Source of the DNA: Zygnema cylindricum
Lineage: Eukaryota > Streptophyta > Zygnematophyceae > Zygnematales > Zygnemataceae
Direction: 5' to 3'
NCBI GenBank assembly: GCA_037447655.1
Contig: JBBHKE010001816.1
Span: 124,001-188,000 of the forward strand
DNA: 64,000 nt
A model generated the notes under the pieces. The model made no database searches. It was not told the DNA's origin and saw nothing but the letters and a program-made list of their open reading frames with translations. The position numbers were made by a program, and so were the translations under genes. Below are positions 33,816 through 45,699 of the stretch, piece by piece; the first letter of the stretch is position 1, and each line of letters begins with the position of its first letter.

Positions 33816-36181
33816 TTTTTGTCTTATCTCGAGACCAAGAAAGTTTCTATTTTCCGAATCAAGTTTCGCCAACGCCAATAAAAAACGGCCACTACCTGAC
33901 CAAAAAAAAAAAAAAAAGGGAAGGGGAGGGGGAAAGGGGGTAAATGTAAACAAAAAAAAAAAAAAAAAAAAAGGAGAAAAAAAAACGGAGAAAGCGAGAA
34001 TAGAAAAAATCCATCCAATCATAGTGAGGCAAAGAAAAAAAAAAACCCTTTTTAAAACGAGTTCAAAAAACATAAAACGTAAAACTCAGAATTGATGAAA
34101 AAATAAATAAAATAAAATAAATAAATAAAACCTCACCACATCCGATATCGAGGAAAAGGGGTCGACTCGGATCTTCAAAAATTTCTTTCCAATTCGGAAT
34201 TTCAACAGGTTGCTAAAACCAAAAAAAAAAGACATTTAAAAAAAATAATAATAATAATATTAAGAAGGATAATTATAATAGTAACACGGATAATGATGAT
34301 GATAAAAATAATAAAAACGATAAGATAAACGGACAAAAATCAAAGTCCAAAAAAAGCTCAGATTGACTACATCCTTATGGGAGGAAGGGAGAAGGGAGGT
34401 TAGAGGAGTTTTTAAGAAAAGGAGAAAAAAAATGGGGAAAAAGATAGTTCTTATTTAGTTATGAAATTTTTAGCTTTAGATTTTTTAGGTTTTCTTTTTG
34501 TACTCTTTCATTTTACAAAACCTATCTGCCTATTGAAAATTTTGAAATAATGAGGATTTCTAAAGTTTTTTAAGTATTTTGAAAAATTTATGGATTTTCA
34601 ATTTTTCTATTTTTGATTTTAATATATTGTAGCTTATTTTTGTTTTTTTTGGGTTTCCTAGGGATTTTTACTTTCTTTTTCAGGTTTGTTTTTTTTTAAA
34701 TTAAAAAAAAAAGAAACAAAGAAAGGTTTTAGCTTGTTTGATTTTCAACTTTTTGGATTTTTTAACATAATTAATGCTTTACAGTACAAACTCCTAAAAA
34801 TACTACAGTATTTTTATTTTTTTTTGTTTTTAATTTACTGGTTTTTATAATTTTCTTTGTTTACTGAAATTCCACGAACTTCCTTCTCCCAAAAATAATA
34901 TTTTTTTAAACGTCAAATTTAGGGTAAAAAAGGAGGAAAACAGTTTAATAATGTCAAATTAGGTTAAGATAGGGGTAAATAATCTATGTTTACAGGATAG
35001 AAACGTTTAAAAAAGAGGTAAATAATTGAAAAATATCAAGTTTAAGGTAAAAAAAAAGGGATAAAATTAATTTACCATAGAGGATGAACTTAACGGATTC
35101 GCATGTTGACGAACTCTTACCCCCTTGACCTAAAAAATGAGGGAGAGGGAGAGAGGGAGATAGATAGATAGGAGGAGAGGGAGAAAGGGAGGGAGGGAGA
35201 GAAAGAGAGTGTTTTATTCATGAACTCCATTTCCTTTTTTTTTTTCTTTTTGTCCTGAAGAGGTTTTTCAAAGACGTGAAATTTGAGAAAGCTTGTTTAA
35301 AAAGTTAAACCCCCTTTTTTTTTGGCCATTTTTAATCACAGTTTCCTGAAAAAAGAGAAACCCACAAAATATAATTTGACGTAATGGAACTTTTTTTTTT
35401 TTTTTTGCGAAATTTGGATCAATATTGTCCCTTAAAAAAAAAACTAAACTAAGTAAATAAGTGGAAAAAACAAAACAACATTTAAAAGAAAAAAGAAAAA
35501 AAAAACTAAACTTACTTTGTCTTGTAATTCTCTCAAACCCAAATGTCCAAAAACTTTTCCCAAATCCGCCGGAACCTTTCCATGTTGCCCATTTCCAACA
35601 GTTTCAGTTTCTGTTTCTTTGTCCGTTTCCGTTTCTTTTTCGGTTTCCGTCACCGTTTCAAATTCATTTTTTAAATTATCTTCTTTCTCCATTTTTTCTA
35701 TTCTACTTTTTTCCTCTTGCAATACCGACGACGACGAATTACGGAACGGAATTTTTGAAGTTCCGTTTTCCGTTGAACGGACTTCCGAACTTTTTTGCTT
35801 CAAACTTGTACTAGAGACAGGCATAAAATTTTGAAAACCCCAAAAGTTAAAAAATGGGGTTTTATGTTTTATAAAATTCTGAAAACCCAAAACATTAAAT
35901 AATGGGGTTTTAGGTTTGGAAGGTAATAATGGGGTTTTGGGTTTTACAAAATTTTGGGAAATTTTGGAAATTGGAGAAGGAGATAAATTGGGTCCGGAAT
36001 TTGAAAAAACATAATTTTTTTTTTTGGTGTTTTTGGGAAAATGTTTATTATTTTGAGATAGAAATTGCTTTTTTAAAGGATTGACTAAAAGAGAAAAGGG
36101 AATTTTGGGTTTAAAATGAATTTGGGAAAAAGGTGAACAAAGAAAAAAGTTTTGGTTTTGTAATGTCATGTATGTGCCCAT
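33816..36181 (-). CDS. tRNA (guanine-N7)-methyltransferase, TrmB-like, plastid type; exons 1-4 of an incomplete gene
   Basis: Exons in coding order: 36181-35516, 35129-35076, 34212-34137, 33895-33816, all with GT...AG introns and matching phases (292 codons). Exon 1 encodes a basic, Ser/Asn-rich N-terminus like a plastid transit peptide, an internal repeat (KPKTPL twice, GFQNF twice) and a Glu/Thr repeat. It ends GHLGLRELQDK. Exon 2 reads VRVRQHANPLS, a block at the start of cyanobacterial-type TrmB. Exons 3-4 read PSRPLFLDIGCGSGRFLLAL and NFLGLEIRQK, the S-adenosylmethionine-binding motif I and the next strand. TrmB enzymes make m7G46 in tRNA. The expected rest (Asp and R-rich PDPxxK...RRVV region) was not found before the AP-3 mu exons, so the gene is truncated or its exons are too diverged for me to see. 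ATG at 36181 is the first in frame; M5 is an alternative. Confidence 0.8.
35140..35212 (+). repeat. GA-rich microsatellite at exon 2 acceptor of the TrmB-like gene
   Basis: Sense-strand (minus) CTCCCT/CTAT repeats lead into TTTTTTAG directly before exon 2, repeating the pattern seen at AP-3 mu acceptors. Confidence 0.75.
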
Positions 36182-36906
36182 GTTTTACGGGCAGCTCCAA
36201 GAAAAAAAAAAAGGGGGGGGGGGGAGGAGAGAGAGGGAAGCTGGGGAAGAGAGAGGGAGAGGGAGTGGGAGGAGGGAGAGGAGGGAGAGAAGTGAAGATG
36301 GTTTTTATCTGAACGTGGAATAGTTACACAAAGTTTACCCCCCCAAAAAAAGATATGGGGGGGGTGGGGAGAGGGGGAGAGAGAGAACACACAAAATGTT
36401 GCCAAAAAAGAACTACAATTGCCAAATGCTAATTGGCAAAAAAAAAAAAAATATTGTTTTAACTAATTTTGTTTTATTTCTTTTTCTTGTTTTTTTGTTT
36501 TTGTTATCTTTGGTTTTTTTTTTTTTTTTTTTTTGTTTTGTTTTCAATTATTCCCCTGAAAAGGAAAAAAAAAATCAGACTTAGATTCTCGACTCCTAGC
36601 ATTTTTTTTATCTATTTTGTAATTTTTTTCAAAAACCCTAATTTTATCTTTTCTTATCCGATTGCCATCCGTACGAATAAAGAAATCCGTTCGGAAGTAA
36701 AAAAAACTAAAATCCGTACACTAGAAAAATCGGCGAATTTATTCGTTCATTCGATATTTTACCTTTTGACCTTTTTCATTTCCAATTTTTCGAAATCTTT
36801 TCACATTTGAAACTCTTTTCTGACTGATATAAATTCCCAAAACCGTACAAAGGTACATTTCAATTTCCGTACAGCATCGACATTTCACAGTTCAACAGTA
36901 CGGATA
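36182..36906. other. 5' flank of the TrmB-like gene
   Basis: GA-rich tract at 36217-36300 and a G-rich tract at 36345-36385 (CT/C-rich on the sense strand) could be 5' untranslated or promoter sequence. Beyond are A and T runs. No gene or clear TATA box is supported. Confidence 0.4.
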
Positions 36907-37130
36907 AATGACGCGAAGCGTGCAAAGCATCCGTACTATAAGCGTGCAAAGTATCCGTACTATATGCGTGCAAAGTATCCGTACTATATGCGCAAGTATC
37001 CGTACTATATGTGCAAAGCATCCGTACTATATGCGCAAGTATCCGTACTATATGCGTGCAAAATATCCGTACTATATTCGTACTATATGCACAAGTATTC
37101 GTACTATATGTGAAAGTATTCGGTACGAAA
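36907..37130 (+). repeat. Minisatellite of CCGTACTATATGCG units
   Basis: About ten imperfect 18-25 bp units of the form GCGTGCAAAGTATCCGTACT. Units are head-to-tail, with no conserved spacers, so it is not a CRISPR array. Confidence 0.85.
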
Positions 37131-37160
37131 ATGTACGAAAAAGTACGGGTACATAGTCAG

Positions 37161-37553
37161 GTACGCATTTTATAATATTTTTTTCATCGTTAAATGCGTA
37201 TCGTGCGTAGTATTCGCGCGTTCGTTTCGTGCGTAATATGCGCACGGGACAACTATGTCAGAAATGTACGAAATTGTATGAAAGTGGACCCTAAAAAACC
37301 CAGGAGTACGGAATATCTACGGCAGCCGTACTGAAATATAAAGGAACGTACGGCAATGTACCTTTGAAACCCTAAAAATCCCCTAAATAACCCTAAAATG
37401 TACGAACATAGACGGACACTGTACGTAATTGTAAAAATAATGTACGAGTGCAAAGCAAGATACGCATTTTATTAACTTTTCGAAAGCGTTTGATGCGTAC
37501 CGTACGTAGTATTCATTAGTTTATACCGTGCGTAATATGCGCACGGGACATCT
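37161..37553 (+). repeat. Direct repeat pair of about 98 bp
   Basis: 37161-37258 and 37456-37553 align, both ending in CGTAATATGCGCACGGGACA; the spacing is about 295 bp. Confidence 0.7.
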
Positions 37554-37878
37554 ATGGGTTTACGAAAAGGCATGTCGTACAGCCACGGCTGCAAGGCTGT
37601 ACGTCTACGATGTCACGCAATGACACGCGACATGCCAAACCGTTTCAAAAATTACGATGTGTCTTGCGACGCTTCAAAAAGTTTCGAAAAAATACGGTGC
37701 GGCAAAGACAAATTGTATACGGTGACAGCCGTCACGGGTATTGTTGACGTATACAGTCGTCACAAACTTAAGTAACAATCTCGAGAGAATACATAGAGAC
37801 ACTTGAAATCCGGGTCCGCCGGATCGGTGCTAAAATCCAAGTAAGTACGCTAAGTTACAACTACATGGGGCCGTACCC
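37554..37878 (-). mobile_element. Dispersed repeat family X, copy C (reverse orientation)
   Basis: Reverse complement aligns with 63621-63900 (shared blocks around GGGTCCGCCGGATC and GTATACGTCAACAATACC). It ends at 37878 with the family terminus (CATGGGGCCGTACCC) followed by TAA. The left end is not resolved. Confidence 0.65.
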
Positions 37879-37881
37879 TAA

Positions 37882-39549
37882 TAGCGATAGACCAGCATCT
37901 TACGATTTGTGGCTTCCAAACAGACAGGTGTGCACGGAGAAAAGATTAGTATAGCTGCAAAAAAAAACGTTGACGCTGAAAATGATTCACGGTGTTTAGT
38001 GTACGGTACTGTAGAGTACTGTACGGAATGACGTACTTGAACTCGAATCAGAAATTGGTACGGTTATAACGAAATCGCATCTAATTCAAAGTACCATTTT
38101 TTTTTAGAACCTCTATTATTAAGGGCAATTTCCCATGTAGCCGAAACTTAGTCATGTCACTTTGTTTTTTAGCGAAAATTTCCGTACTACTTTCAAAGCG
38201 TTCCACTGTAAGGGGTGTCACCTTGTGTTAAAGTATCGACTATTCTCTGTCGTTTTGCCCTAAATTTCAGGGAGCTTTGAGAAAAACTTCAACCGTACGA
38301 AAAAATCATTTTTAACAAAGTACAGTGAACGTCAATCTATACTTTGAATGTATTGCATGTTTGTCGTCATGTGAGCTCATTTTGGCGTTTTCTTTCGACC
38401 CCCGGGCAAGAGAATCCAACCCATCAAAAAACTTCATACAAAATCACCTCGACGGGGTGTTTTTAGTTAAAGTACCGCCCAAACAGCGAATGAAAAAACG
38501 ACCCACGCACCCGCCACACGAGTGTGAAAATTTTAAGGCGAACAAAAAAAAACAAATTGTCGCGTTGCGACCTGTACGTAATTTTTTTTTCCAGGGGTCT
38601 TTCGCACCCAACGTCATTTCGCCCAAGGTGAAATCCAGCGAGTACACCGTGTATCGCGATTAGCGTTAATGTTTTTTTTGCCACTTAAAACATATTTTCT
38701 CCGTACATATTTGTCGGATTATAAATCTGACGGTTGCGATTGAAAGCCAAGATTCCCACCTTCCGATTGGCGGTCTCCACTTGAAAATCGATCACGTGTG
38801 TACGGAGAAAAAATGATTTAAATCGCGAAAAAATTATTTACCCTAATAGCGATTTGTGGTGTAGCTTCTCTCCCTCTACCGCACGCTCTCTCCCACTTCC
38901 ACTGTCACGCCACCTCGCACTCCATGTCTCACGTTCTCTCGCAATCAATATAAGGATTTCGCGTAACGCTTGCTGGAGATAATATAACGAGAGCCGTTTT
39001 TGATCGATGGAAAAGGTATTTATTCGTTATTTATATTATGTGTCTTATTTTTATTTATTTATTCTTTATTTATTATTCTCGCCGGTTCAATTTTTTTTTG
39101 TTCTTCTTTATTTTCTTAATGTTTCTTATTCATTGTTTTCCTCCTCATTTTTTTTGCCTTTTTTCCCCTTAAGTATTTTCGTCTATTCTTCCGCAAAATT
39201 TTATCTTTTTCTTTTTTTAATGTCGAATTACTCTATTTTTATTTCTCGTTTTACCATTTTTTCGTAAAGCTACTCTCTAAAATGGGCAAATTCACCCTAG
39301 ATTCTAAACTTATGAGCAGTAAATGTCGTTATTTATATTTTGTGTCATTTTACTTTTCTCCTGTTTTCTTTTTTTACTTTTATTATTTTTTCTTTCTCCT
39401 GTTAGCGTTTTTTTGTTTTTCTTTATTCTTTCTTTTTTCTTCCTTTTATTATTTTCCTCCTTTTATTATTTTCCTCCTCGTGTTTTTTGCCTTTAATCCC
39501 CTAAGTGTTTTCTCAATTTCTCCCGCAAAATCTTATTTTTTCCTTTTAT
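37882..39549. other. Unassigned sequence
   Basis: Contains a 112-codon plus-strand frame at 38325-38663 with no recognisable motif and an overlapping minus-strand frame; neither is supported. Two partial copies of a TACCCTAATAGCGAT-containing segment lie at 37873-37960 and about 38740-38870. From 39010 T-rich sequence is arranged as about 300-bp units ending CTACTCTCTAAA. Confidence 0.45.
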
Positions 39550-40319
39550 TTGTGACCAATTTCTATCTTTCATTTTCTTGATTTATCATTTTTTGTGAAT
39601 CTACTCTCTAAACTGGGCAATTTCACCCTAAACCCTAAAGCTAATTGCCCTAATATCCAAATTTCAAAGCCCTAAGAGTTATCATTCACATTTCGTGTCC
39701 AATTTTTTTTCATTTTTCTTTTTTCCTTTTTCTTTATTCATTATCTTCTTAGGTTTTTTTTTTTTTTATAATTTTTTATTCTTACTTTTTCTTTCCATTG
39801 ATTCATTTTTTTGCATTTTTTTACCTCTTCTGCAATCTTTGATGCAATTTCAATTCCACAATATTCAAAAAAACTTTCAAAAACGCTTGCTTTTTATGTT
39901 TTTCTTATTAAATTTGGTAGAGGAACGCAACTAATTCCCTCATCATTTTAAGCTTATTTTCAAAAATTTGATTAAGGAATATGACTAATTCCCTCTCCTA
40001 TTTATGTTTTCTTCTTCAACACGATAGAGGAATGTATCTAATGACCTTTTTTTTGTCTTTTTTAAACAGCTGTTAGAAGTAGATTTTTTTTTGCCTCTTT
40101 CGCCATAGCAATTCCTGAGCTCGGGAAGCGAATGAAGGTACAAATACTATTTTTTCTCATTTATATAGTAAATAAAACAAAGTAATAATAATATAGTATT
40201 TCTATTTAGTCACTTTTTCATTTTAATGTATTGTCATTTTTTCTCTTTACTATTTTTGTCTTGAAGTAAACCAACGTTTTTCATTATTCTCTTCGTTTTC
40301 TACTCCTAACTCTATAGAT

Positions 40320-43300
40320 GTAGCTGCTAAACAGCAACAGGCAGTTATTTTGCTGTTGTTTAGCTACTACTGTTGTTGTTTAGCTACTACTGCTACTGCT
40401 CCAGTTATTGTTGCTATTGTTTAGCTACTACTGCTGCTTTATTGTTGCTATTGTTTAGCTACTACTGCTGCTGCAGTTATTGTTGCTGTTGTTTACCTAC
40501 TACTCAGTTATTGTTGCTGTTGTTTACCTACTACTGCTACTGCTGCAGTTATTGCTGCAGTTATTGTTGCTGTTGTTTAGCTACTACTGCTACTGCTGCT
40601 GCAGTTGTTGTTTATGCTGCAGTTTCTGTTTATGTAAGTGTTGAAGCAGCTTCTGCTGCACATGTTGTACATGTTGTTTCTACATCTGCTGCTGCTGTCA
40701 ACTGGTGTGTCACATGTTGTTTCTACATCTGCTGCTGCGGTCAACTGGTGTATCTCCAGCTGCATTGACTGGTATTTCTGCAGCTCGACTGCAGCACCAA
40801 TTGCAGCTCGACTGTAGCACCAATTGCAATTACTGTTTTTGCAACTGTATTTGTTGTTTCTACAGCTGCTACAGCTGTGTCACATGTTGTTTCTACATCT
40901 GCTACTGCTGTCAAATGGTGTGTCTCCAGCTGCATCGATTGGTGTTTTTGCAGCTCGACTGCAGCACCAATTGCAATTACTGTTTTTGCAACAACATTTA
41001 CATTTGTTGTTTCTGCAGCTGTTGCAGCTGCTGCTGCTCAGCAGCAGCTTTTGCTGCTACCGCTATTTAGGTGCTATTGTTGTTCAGCTACAAGCTGCTG
41101 GTAATCAGGTGCTGTTGTTGTTCAGCTAGAAGCTGCTGGTATTCAGGTGCTGTTGTTGTTCAGCTAGAAGCTGCTGGTATTCAGGTGCTGTTGTGGTTCA
41201 GCTAGCTACTGTTCATGAGCAGCTGCAGCTAAACAGCTGGTTCAACTAGCTACTGTTTATGAGCAGCTGCAGCTAAACTGCTGCTACTGCAGTTCAGGTG
41301 CTGTTGTTGTTCATGGTGTGTCTCCAGCTGCATCGATTTGTGTTTTTGCAGCTCCACTGCAGCACCAATTGCAATTACTATTTTTGCAACTGCTTTTATT
41401 GTTTCTGCAGCTGTTGGTGCTGCTGCTCAGCAACAGCTTTTGCTGCTGCCCCTATTCAAGTGTTGTTGTTGTTCATGGTGTGTCTCCAGCTGCATCGATT
41501 GGTGTGTTTGCAGCTCCACTGCAGCACCAATTGCAATTACTGTTTTTGCAACTGCATTTTTTGTTTTTGCAGCTGTTGGTGCTGCTGCTCAGCAACAGCT
41601 TTTGCTGCTGCCGTTTATTCAGGTGTTGTTGTTGTTCAGCTAGAAGCTGCTAGTATTCAAGTGCTGTTGTTGTTCAGCTAGAAGCTGCTGGTATTCAGGT
41701 GCTGTTGTTGTTCAGCTAGCTACTGTGCTACTGTTCATGAGCTAGTATTCAAGTGTTGTTGTTGTTCAGCTAGAAGCTGCTGGTATTCAGGTGCTGTTGT
41801 TGTTCAGCTAGCTACTGTGCTACTGTTCATGAGCAGCTGCAGCTAAAAAGCTGGTTCAACTAGCTACTGGTCATGAGCAGTGCAACTAAACTGCTGCTAC
41901 TGCAGATCAGGTGCTGTTGTTGTTCATGGTGTGTCTCCAGCTGCATCGATTTGTGTTTTTGCAGCTCGACTGCAGCACCAATTGCAATTACTGTTTTTGC
42001 AACTGCATTTGTTGTTTCTGCAGTTGTTGGTGCTGCTGCTCAGCAGCAGCTTTTGCTGTTGCCGCTATTTAGGTGCTGTTGTTGTTCAGCTAGAACCTGC
42101 TGGTATTCAGGTGCTGTTGTTGTTTAGCTAGCTACTGTTTATGAGCAGCTGCAGCTAAACTGTTGGTTCAGCTAGCTACTGTTCATGAGCAGCTGCAGCT
42201 AAACTGTTGCTACTACAGTTCAGGAGCTACTACTACTGCTACTACTACTGCTGCAATTCAGCAACTACTTCTACTACTACTGTTGCAGTACTAGTGCTAC
42301 TGTTGCAGTTCAGCATTTGCAGTTCAGCATCTACTAATACTGCAGTTCAACAGTTACTACTGCTGCAGTTCAAGTGCTACTCCTGCATCTGCTATTAGTG
42401 CAGTGTTGCATGTGCTATTAGTGCTGTAGTTGCACCTGCTATTAGTGCAGCAGCTACTATTGCTGCAGTTTCAGCAGCTACTGCTGCATCTGCTATTAGT
42501 GCATCTGCTATTAGTGCAGTGATGCATCTGCTATAAGTGATGCAGCTGCTATTAGTGCATCTGCTGCATCTGCTATTAGTGCAGTGATGCATCTGCTATA
42601 AGTGATGCAGCTGCATCTGCTATTATTGCAGTTCAGCAGTCAGCAATCTGCGTTAATGCAGTTCAGCAGTCTGCATTATTGCAGTTCGGGAGCTACTTCT
42701 ACTGCTACTACTAGTGTTGGGTATCGGGTAAATTCATATCGCAATAATTTCGATATTCGATATATCGAATATCAATCAAGCAAACTCCTCGATATATCGT
42801 ATCGGGACCAACATAAATTATAGCGATATATATCGCGAAAAATTGGTGTCCGTGTAGTTTAAGTACGGAAAATCGCACGGAAAATCGTACGACGGAAAAT
42901 CGTAGGGGTCCCTCCCCCTTCCCCCCCCCCCCCCCCCACAAGGGGGGGGGGGGGGTTGAAAAAAAAATCACATAAATATCTAGATATTTAGCTTTTAGGT
43001 ACATGGACTCGATATATCGATTATCGAATAACTAAAATTCGATATATATCGAATATCGGCAATAAGTCTTCGATACCCAACACTAGCTACTACTACTGCT
43101 ACAGTCTGCGTTAGCTACTTCTACTGCTACTATTACTACTGCAACAATCTGCGTTATTGTAGTTCAGCACTGTCACTACTACAGCTACATTCTGCGTTAC
43201 TGCATCTACATTCTGCGTTACTGCAGCGTTACTGCTTACTGCAGTTCGAAAGCTACTACTGTTACTACTACTGCTACTATAGCTACTACTAGTTTGCTAC

Positions 43301-43690
43301 TACTATCTACAACTACCGCTGCAAATCAGTAGCTGCTGTTGCAGCTGCATCTGCTATTAGTGAAGTGCTGCATATGCTATTAGTGCAGTTTAACAGTCTG
43401 CTATTAGTAAAGTGTTGTGTCTGCTAGGTGTGCAGTTTAACAGTGTGCTAGTAGTGCAGTTTAACAGTGTGCTATTAGTGCAGTGTTGCATCTGCTATTA
43501 GTGCACTGTTGCATCTGGTAGTAGTGCACTCGCTGTTAGAAGTGCACTCCAGCAAGTGCAGTGCTACATCTGCTATTACTGCAGTGCTGCATATGCTATT
43601 AATGCAATTTTACAGTTCAACATCTGTTATTAGTGCAGTGCTATTAGTGCAGTTTACCACCTACTGTAGTTCAGCAGCTACTAATATTGT
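40320..43690 (+). repeat. CTG/TTG-rich imperfect satellite with higher-order units
   Basis: GCTGCTGTTGTTGTTCAG-like triplet sequence. A larger unit that begins GTGTCTCCAGCTGCATCGAT recurs at about 40748, 40921, 41316, 41481 and 41930. Leu/Gln/Ala/Cys-rich open frames in all phases are consequences of the triplet repeat. Confidence 0.85.
42712..43085. mobile_element. hAT-like MITE (374 bp)
   Basis: Perfect 15-bp terminal inverted repeats (TAGTGTTGGGTATCG) and an 8-bp duplication GCTACTAC (42704-42711 and 43086-43093), typical of hAT elements. The interior is full of CGATATATCG-type palindromes and has a C-run/G-run hairpin at about 42917-42957. The right palindrome arm lacks it. Confidence 0.85.
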
Positions 43691-44903
43691 TATGTAGCAA
43701 ATGATAGGTTGGTTCTCATCATTGTAGATATATGTAATCCATTTTATGATAGGTGAGATAGTGAGCATGGTTGTTCTTGCATAGTTATAATTTAAAAATT
43801 ATGGGTTATGAAACTTAGGCACAATTACGACATGGTGGAAAGTTCAGGTTGCAAGATTCTTTGTTGATTTGTATGCTCTATGTTGCAAAGTATTTTTGGG
43901 TTGCAAGACTAAATGAACAAAAAGGCCAAAGAATCATTGGAATACAATTAAATGATAACTTACACCTTCTGGCTCACTTTGTCTTTATAACACCCCTAAC
44001 ACCTTGTCTCTATCACATCTCTCACAAGTAGTATATCAAAAAACGAAATGCGATTTTTTTGGCCTCTACACACCAATAATAGAAATGAGCCTTTCAACGA
44101 CACAAATAACACAACAACACCACAATACCTCCTATTACTTCCTCCCTCAGCTCTCAATTAACACAAAGGCTACAAAAATGTCCCCTAACCTCTCGTAATG
44201 TCTTCTTAAACCTAAATACCGTTGTGAAAAATCAAAGGTTCTCGTTGTCTACCATGTCAAGTATTCCAATGCTTGTTGTTGATATACCATTAACAAAAAC
44301 AAGACCCCCATAATCAACTCACATGATTTTAGCACAACCGGCCTCCGAGAAGACCATGGTAACCTTTTCCACAAGGAGGAAAATGACGAAAAACATAAGA
44401 ACTCCAAGGAAAGAAAATCGTATGCATAAGACCAAAAACTTCAAGTGGGATTTTGTATGAGATAGAGGTGTTAAATCAAGCAAAAGAAGAATAATCCCTA
44501 CATCAATTAGAGGCGAGTGCGAAAACTCAATTTAAATGTAATGTTGACAAATGTCCCACGTGACTTTTACCTTCACCGAGTCTCTTCTAAGAAGCCATGA
44601 ACCCATCTCTTTGAATAAATCTTTCGAAAAGAAGAGAGGCGAACCCATGCTAGTTTTGTCTCTTCTTTGCATGGTAAAATAAAGAGCTATGCCACTTCTC
44701 AAACCATGGTCCCTAATTTTTTTAAATTCATTAGTTTAATTTATTCCATTTTTTTTTGCACTTATTTCATTCTTGGTTAACCCCAATACCTTTCATTACT
44801 TTAGAAATCTCCCCCCATTGGTTATTATTACTCCCAAATTTGGTTTTCACACTCGCCTTCCGTTATTATAGGATTTCTTTTTCTTTTGGTTGATTTAACG
44901 CCT

Positions 44904-45197
44904 CTATCTCGTACAACTCCCACTTGACGTTTTTCGTCTTAGGTGCACGATTTCCTTTCTCTGGAGTACATGGTGTTTTTCGTCGTCTTCCTCTTTGTAT
45001 AAAAGGTTACCATGGTCTTGTTGGAGGCTGGTTGTGCAAAAATCATAGGAGTTGATGATGAAAGTCATTTTGTTGACGATGGTATATCTTTTGGAACAAC
45101 ACCTGTTGGAATACTCGACATGGTAGAAAGCGGGAACCTCTGATTGTTCACAACGGTATTTAGGTTTGTGAAGACATAACAAGAGGTCAGGGGACAT
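44904..45197 (-). CDS. Hypothetical 97-codon frame conserved in both palindrome arms
   Basis: Starts MSPDLLLCLHKPKYRCEQ and continues YHVEYSNRCC, IINSYDF, DHGNLLYKEEDDEKH. The left arm has the mirror-image counterpart on the plus strand (about 44178-44470) starting MSPNLS, then a stop, then CLLKPKYRCEKS and the same later blocks (YHVKYSN, DHGNLFHKEENDEKH). I recognise no domain. Conservation at protein level in both arms is the only support; it could be a remnant of a longer gene. Confidence 0.35.
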   Translation of the reverse strand: MSPDLLLCLHKPKYRCEQSEVPAFYHVEYSNRCCSKRYTIVNKMTFIINSYDFCTTSLQQDHGNLLYKEEDDEKHHVLQRKEIVHLRRKTSSGSCTR

Positions 45198-45699
45198 TTT
45201 TCTAGCCCTTGTGTTAATCGAGAGTTGTGAGAGGAAATAACAAAGGGTATCGGTAGGGGATGGTTCAGAGATGTGGAAAATGAAATTCCGGTAGAAATTG
45301 AGTTGTATTCACTAAAGTAGGTGGTATCGCGTTGTAATTTGTGTTGTTCAAAGGCTCGTTTCTGTTATTGGTGTGTAGAGGCCAAAAATTTTGCATGTGG
45401 TTTTCTGACATATTACATGTAAAGGGTGACATATTACCTAGAAGGGGTATGATAGAGATAGGGTGTTTTTAGGCTCTTTGTTCATTTCATCTTGCAATCG
45501 AAAATTACTTTACAACACTAGGCATACAAAACTGCAAAAGATTCTATAACTATAATTTTTTAAAAGGTTAAAATTGGGCCTCAATTTTACAACCCATAAT
45601 TTTATATTATAACTATGCAACTACGACGATGCTCACTCACTCACAATCATAAAATGGATTACAAATATCAACAATGATGAGAAGCAATCTCTTATATGC

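Larger units (their letters stand above)
39550..44690 (+). repeat. Left arm of a roughly 10-kb inverted repeat
   Basis: Five blocks along this arm align in reverse order and reverse complement with 44691-49235. They are 39555-39800, 39815-40080, 40080-40330 (including GAGCTCGGGAAGCGAATGAA), the CTG-rich array, and 43694-44475. The arms are diverged (roughly 80-85 % by eye) and differ by an inserted MITE and array length. Homology is weak within about 200 bp of the centre. Confidence 0.88.

Noticed and set aside
36907-37130. Regular short repeats as a CRISPR array
   Set aside because: Units vary in length and sequence, no unique spacers, no cas genes, and the window is eukaryotic.
40373-42131. 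Leu/Gln/Ala/Cys-rich open frames in the CTG array
   Set aside because: All phases stay open because of the triplet repeat; no start, domain or codon bias.
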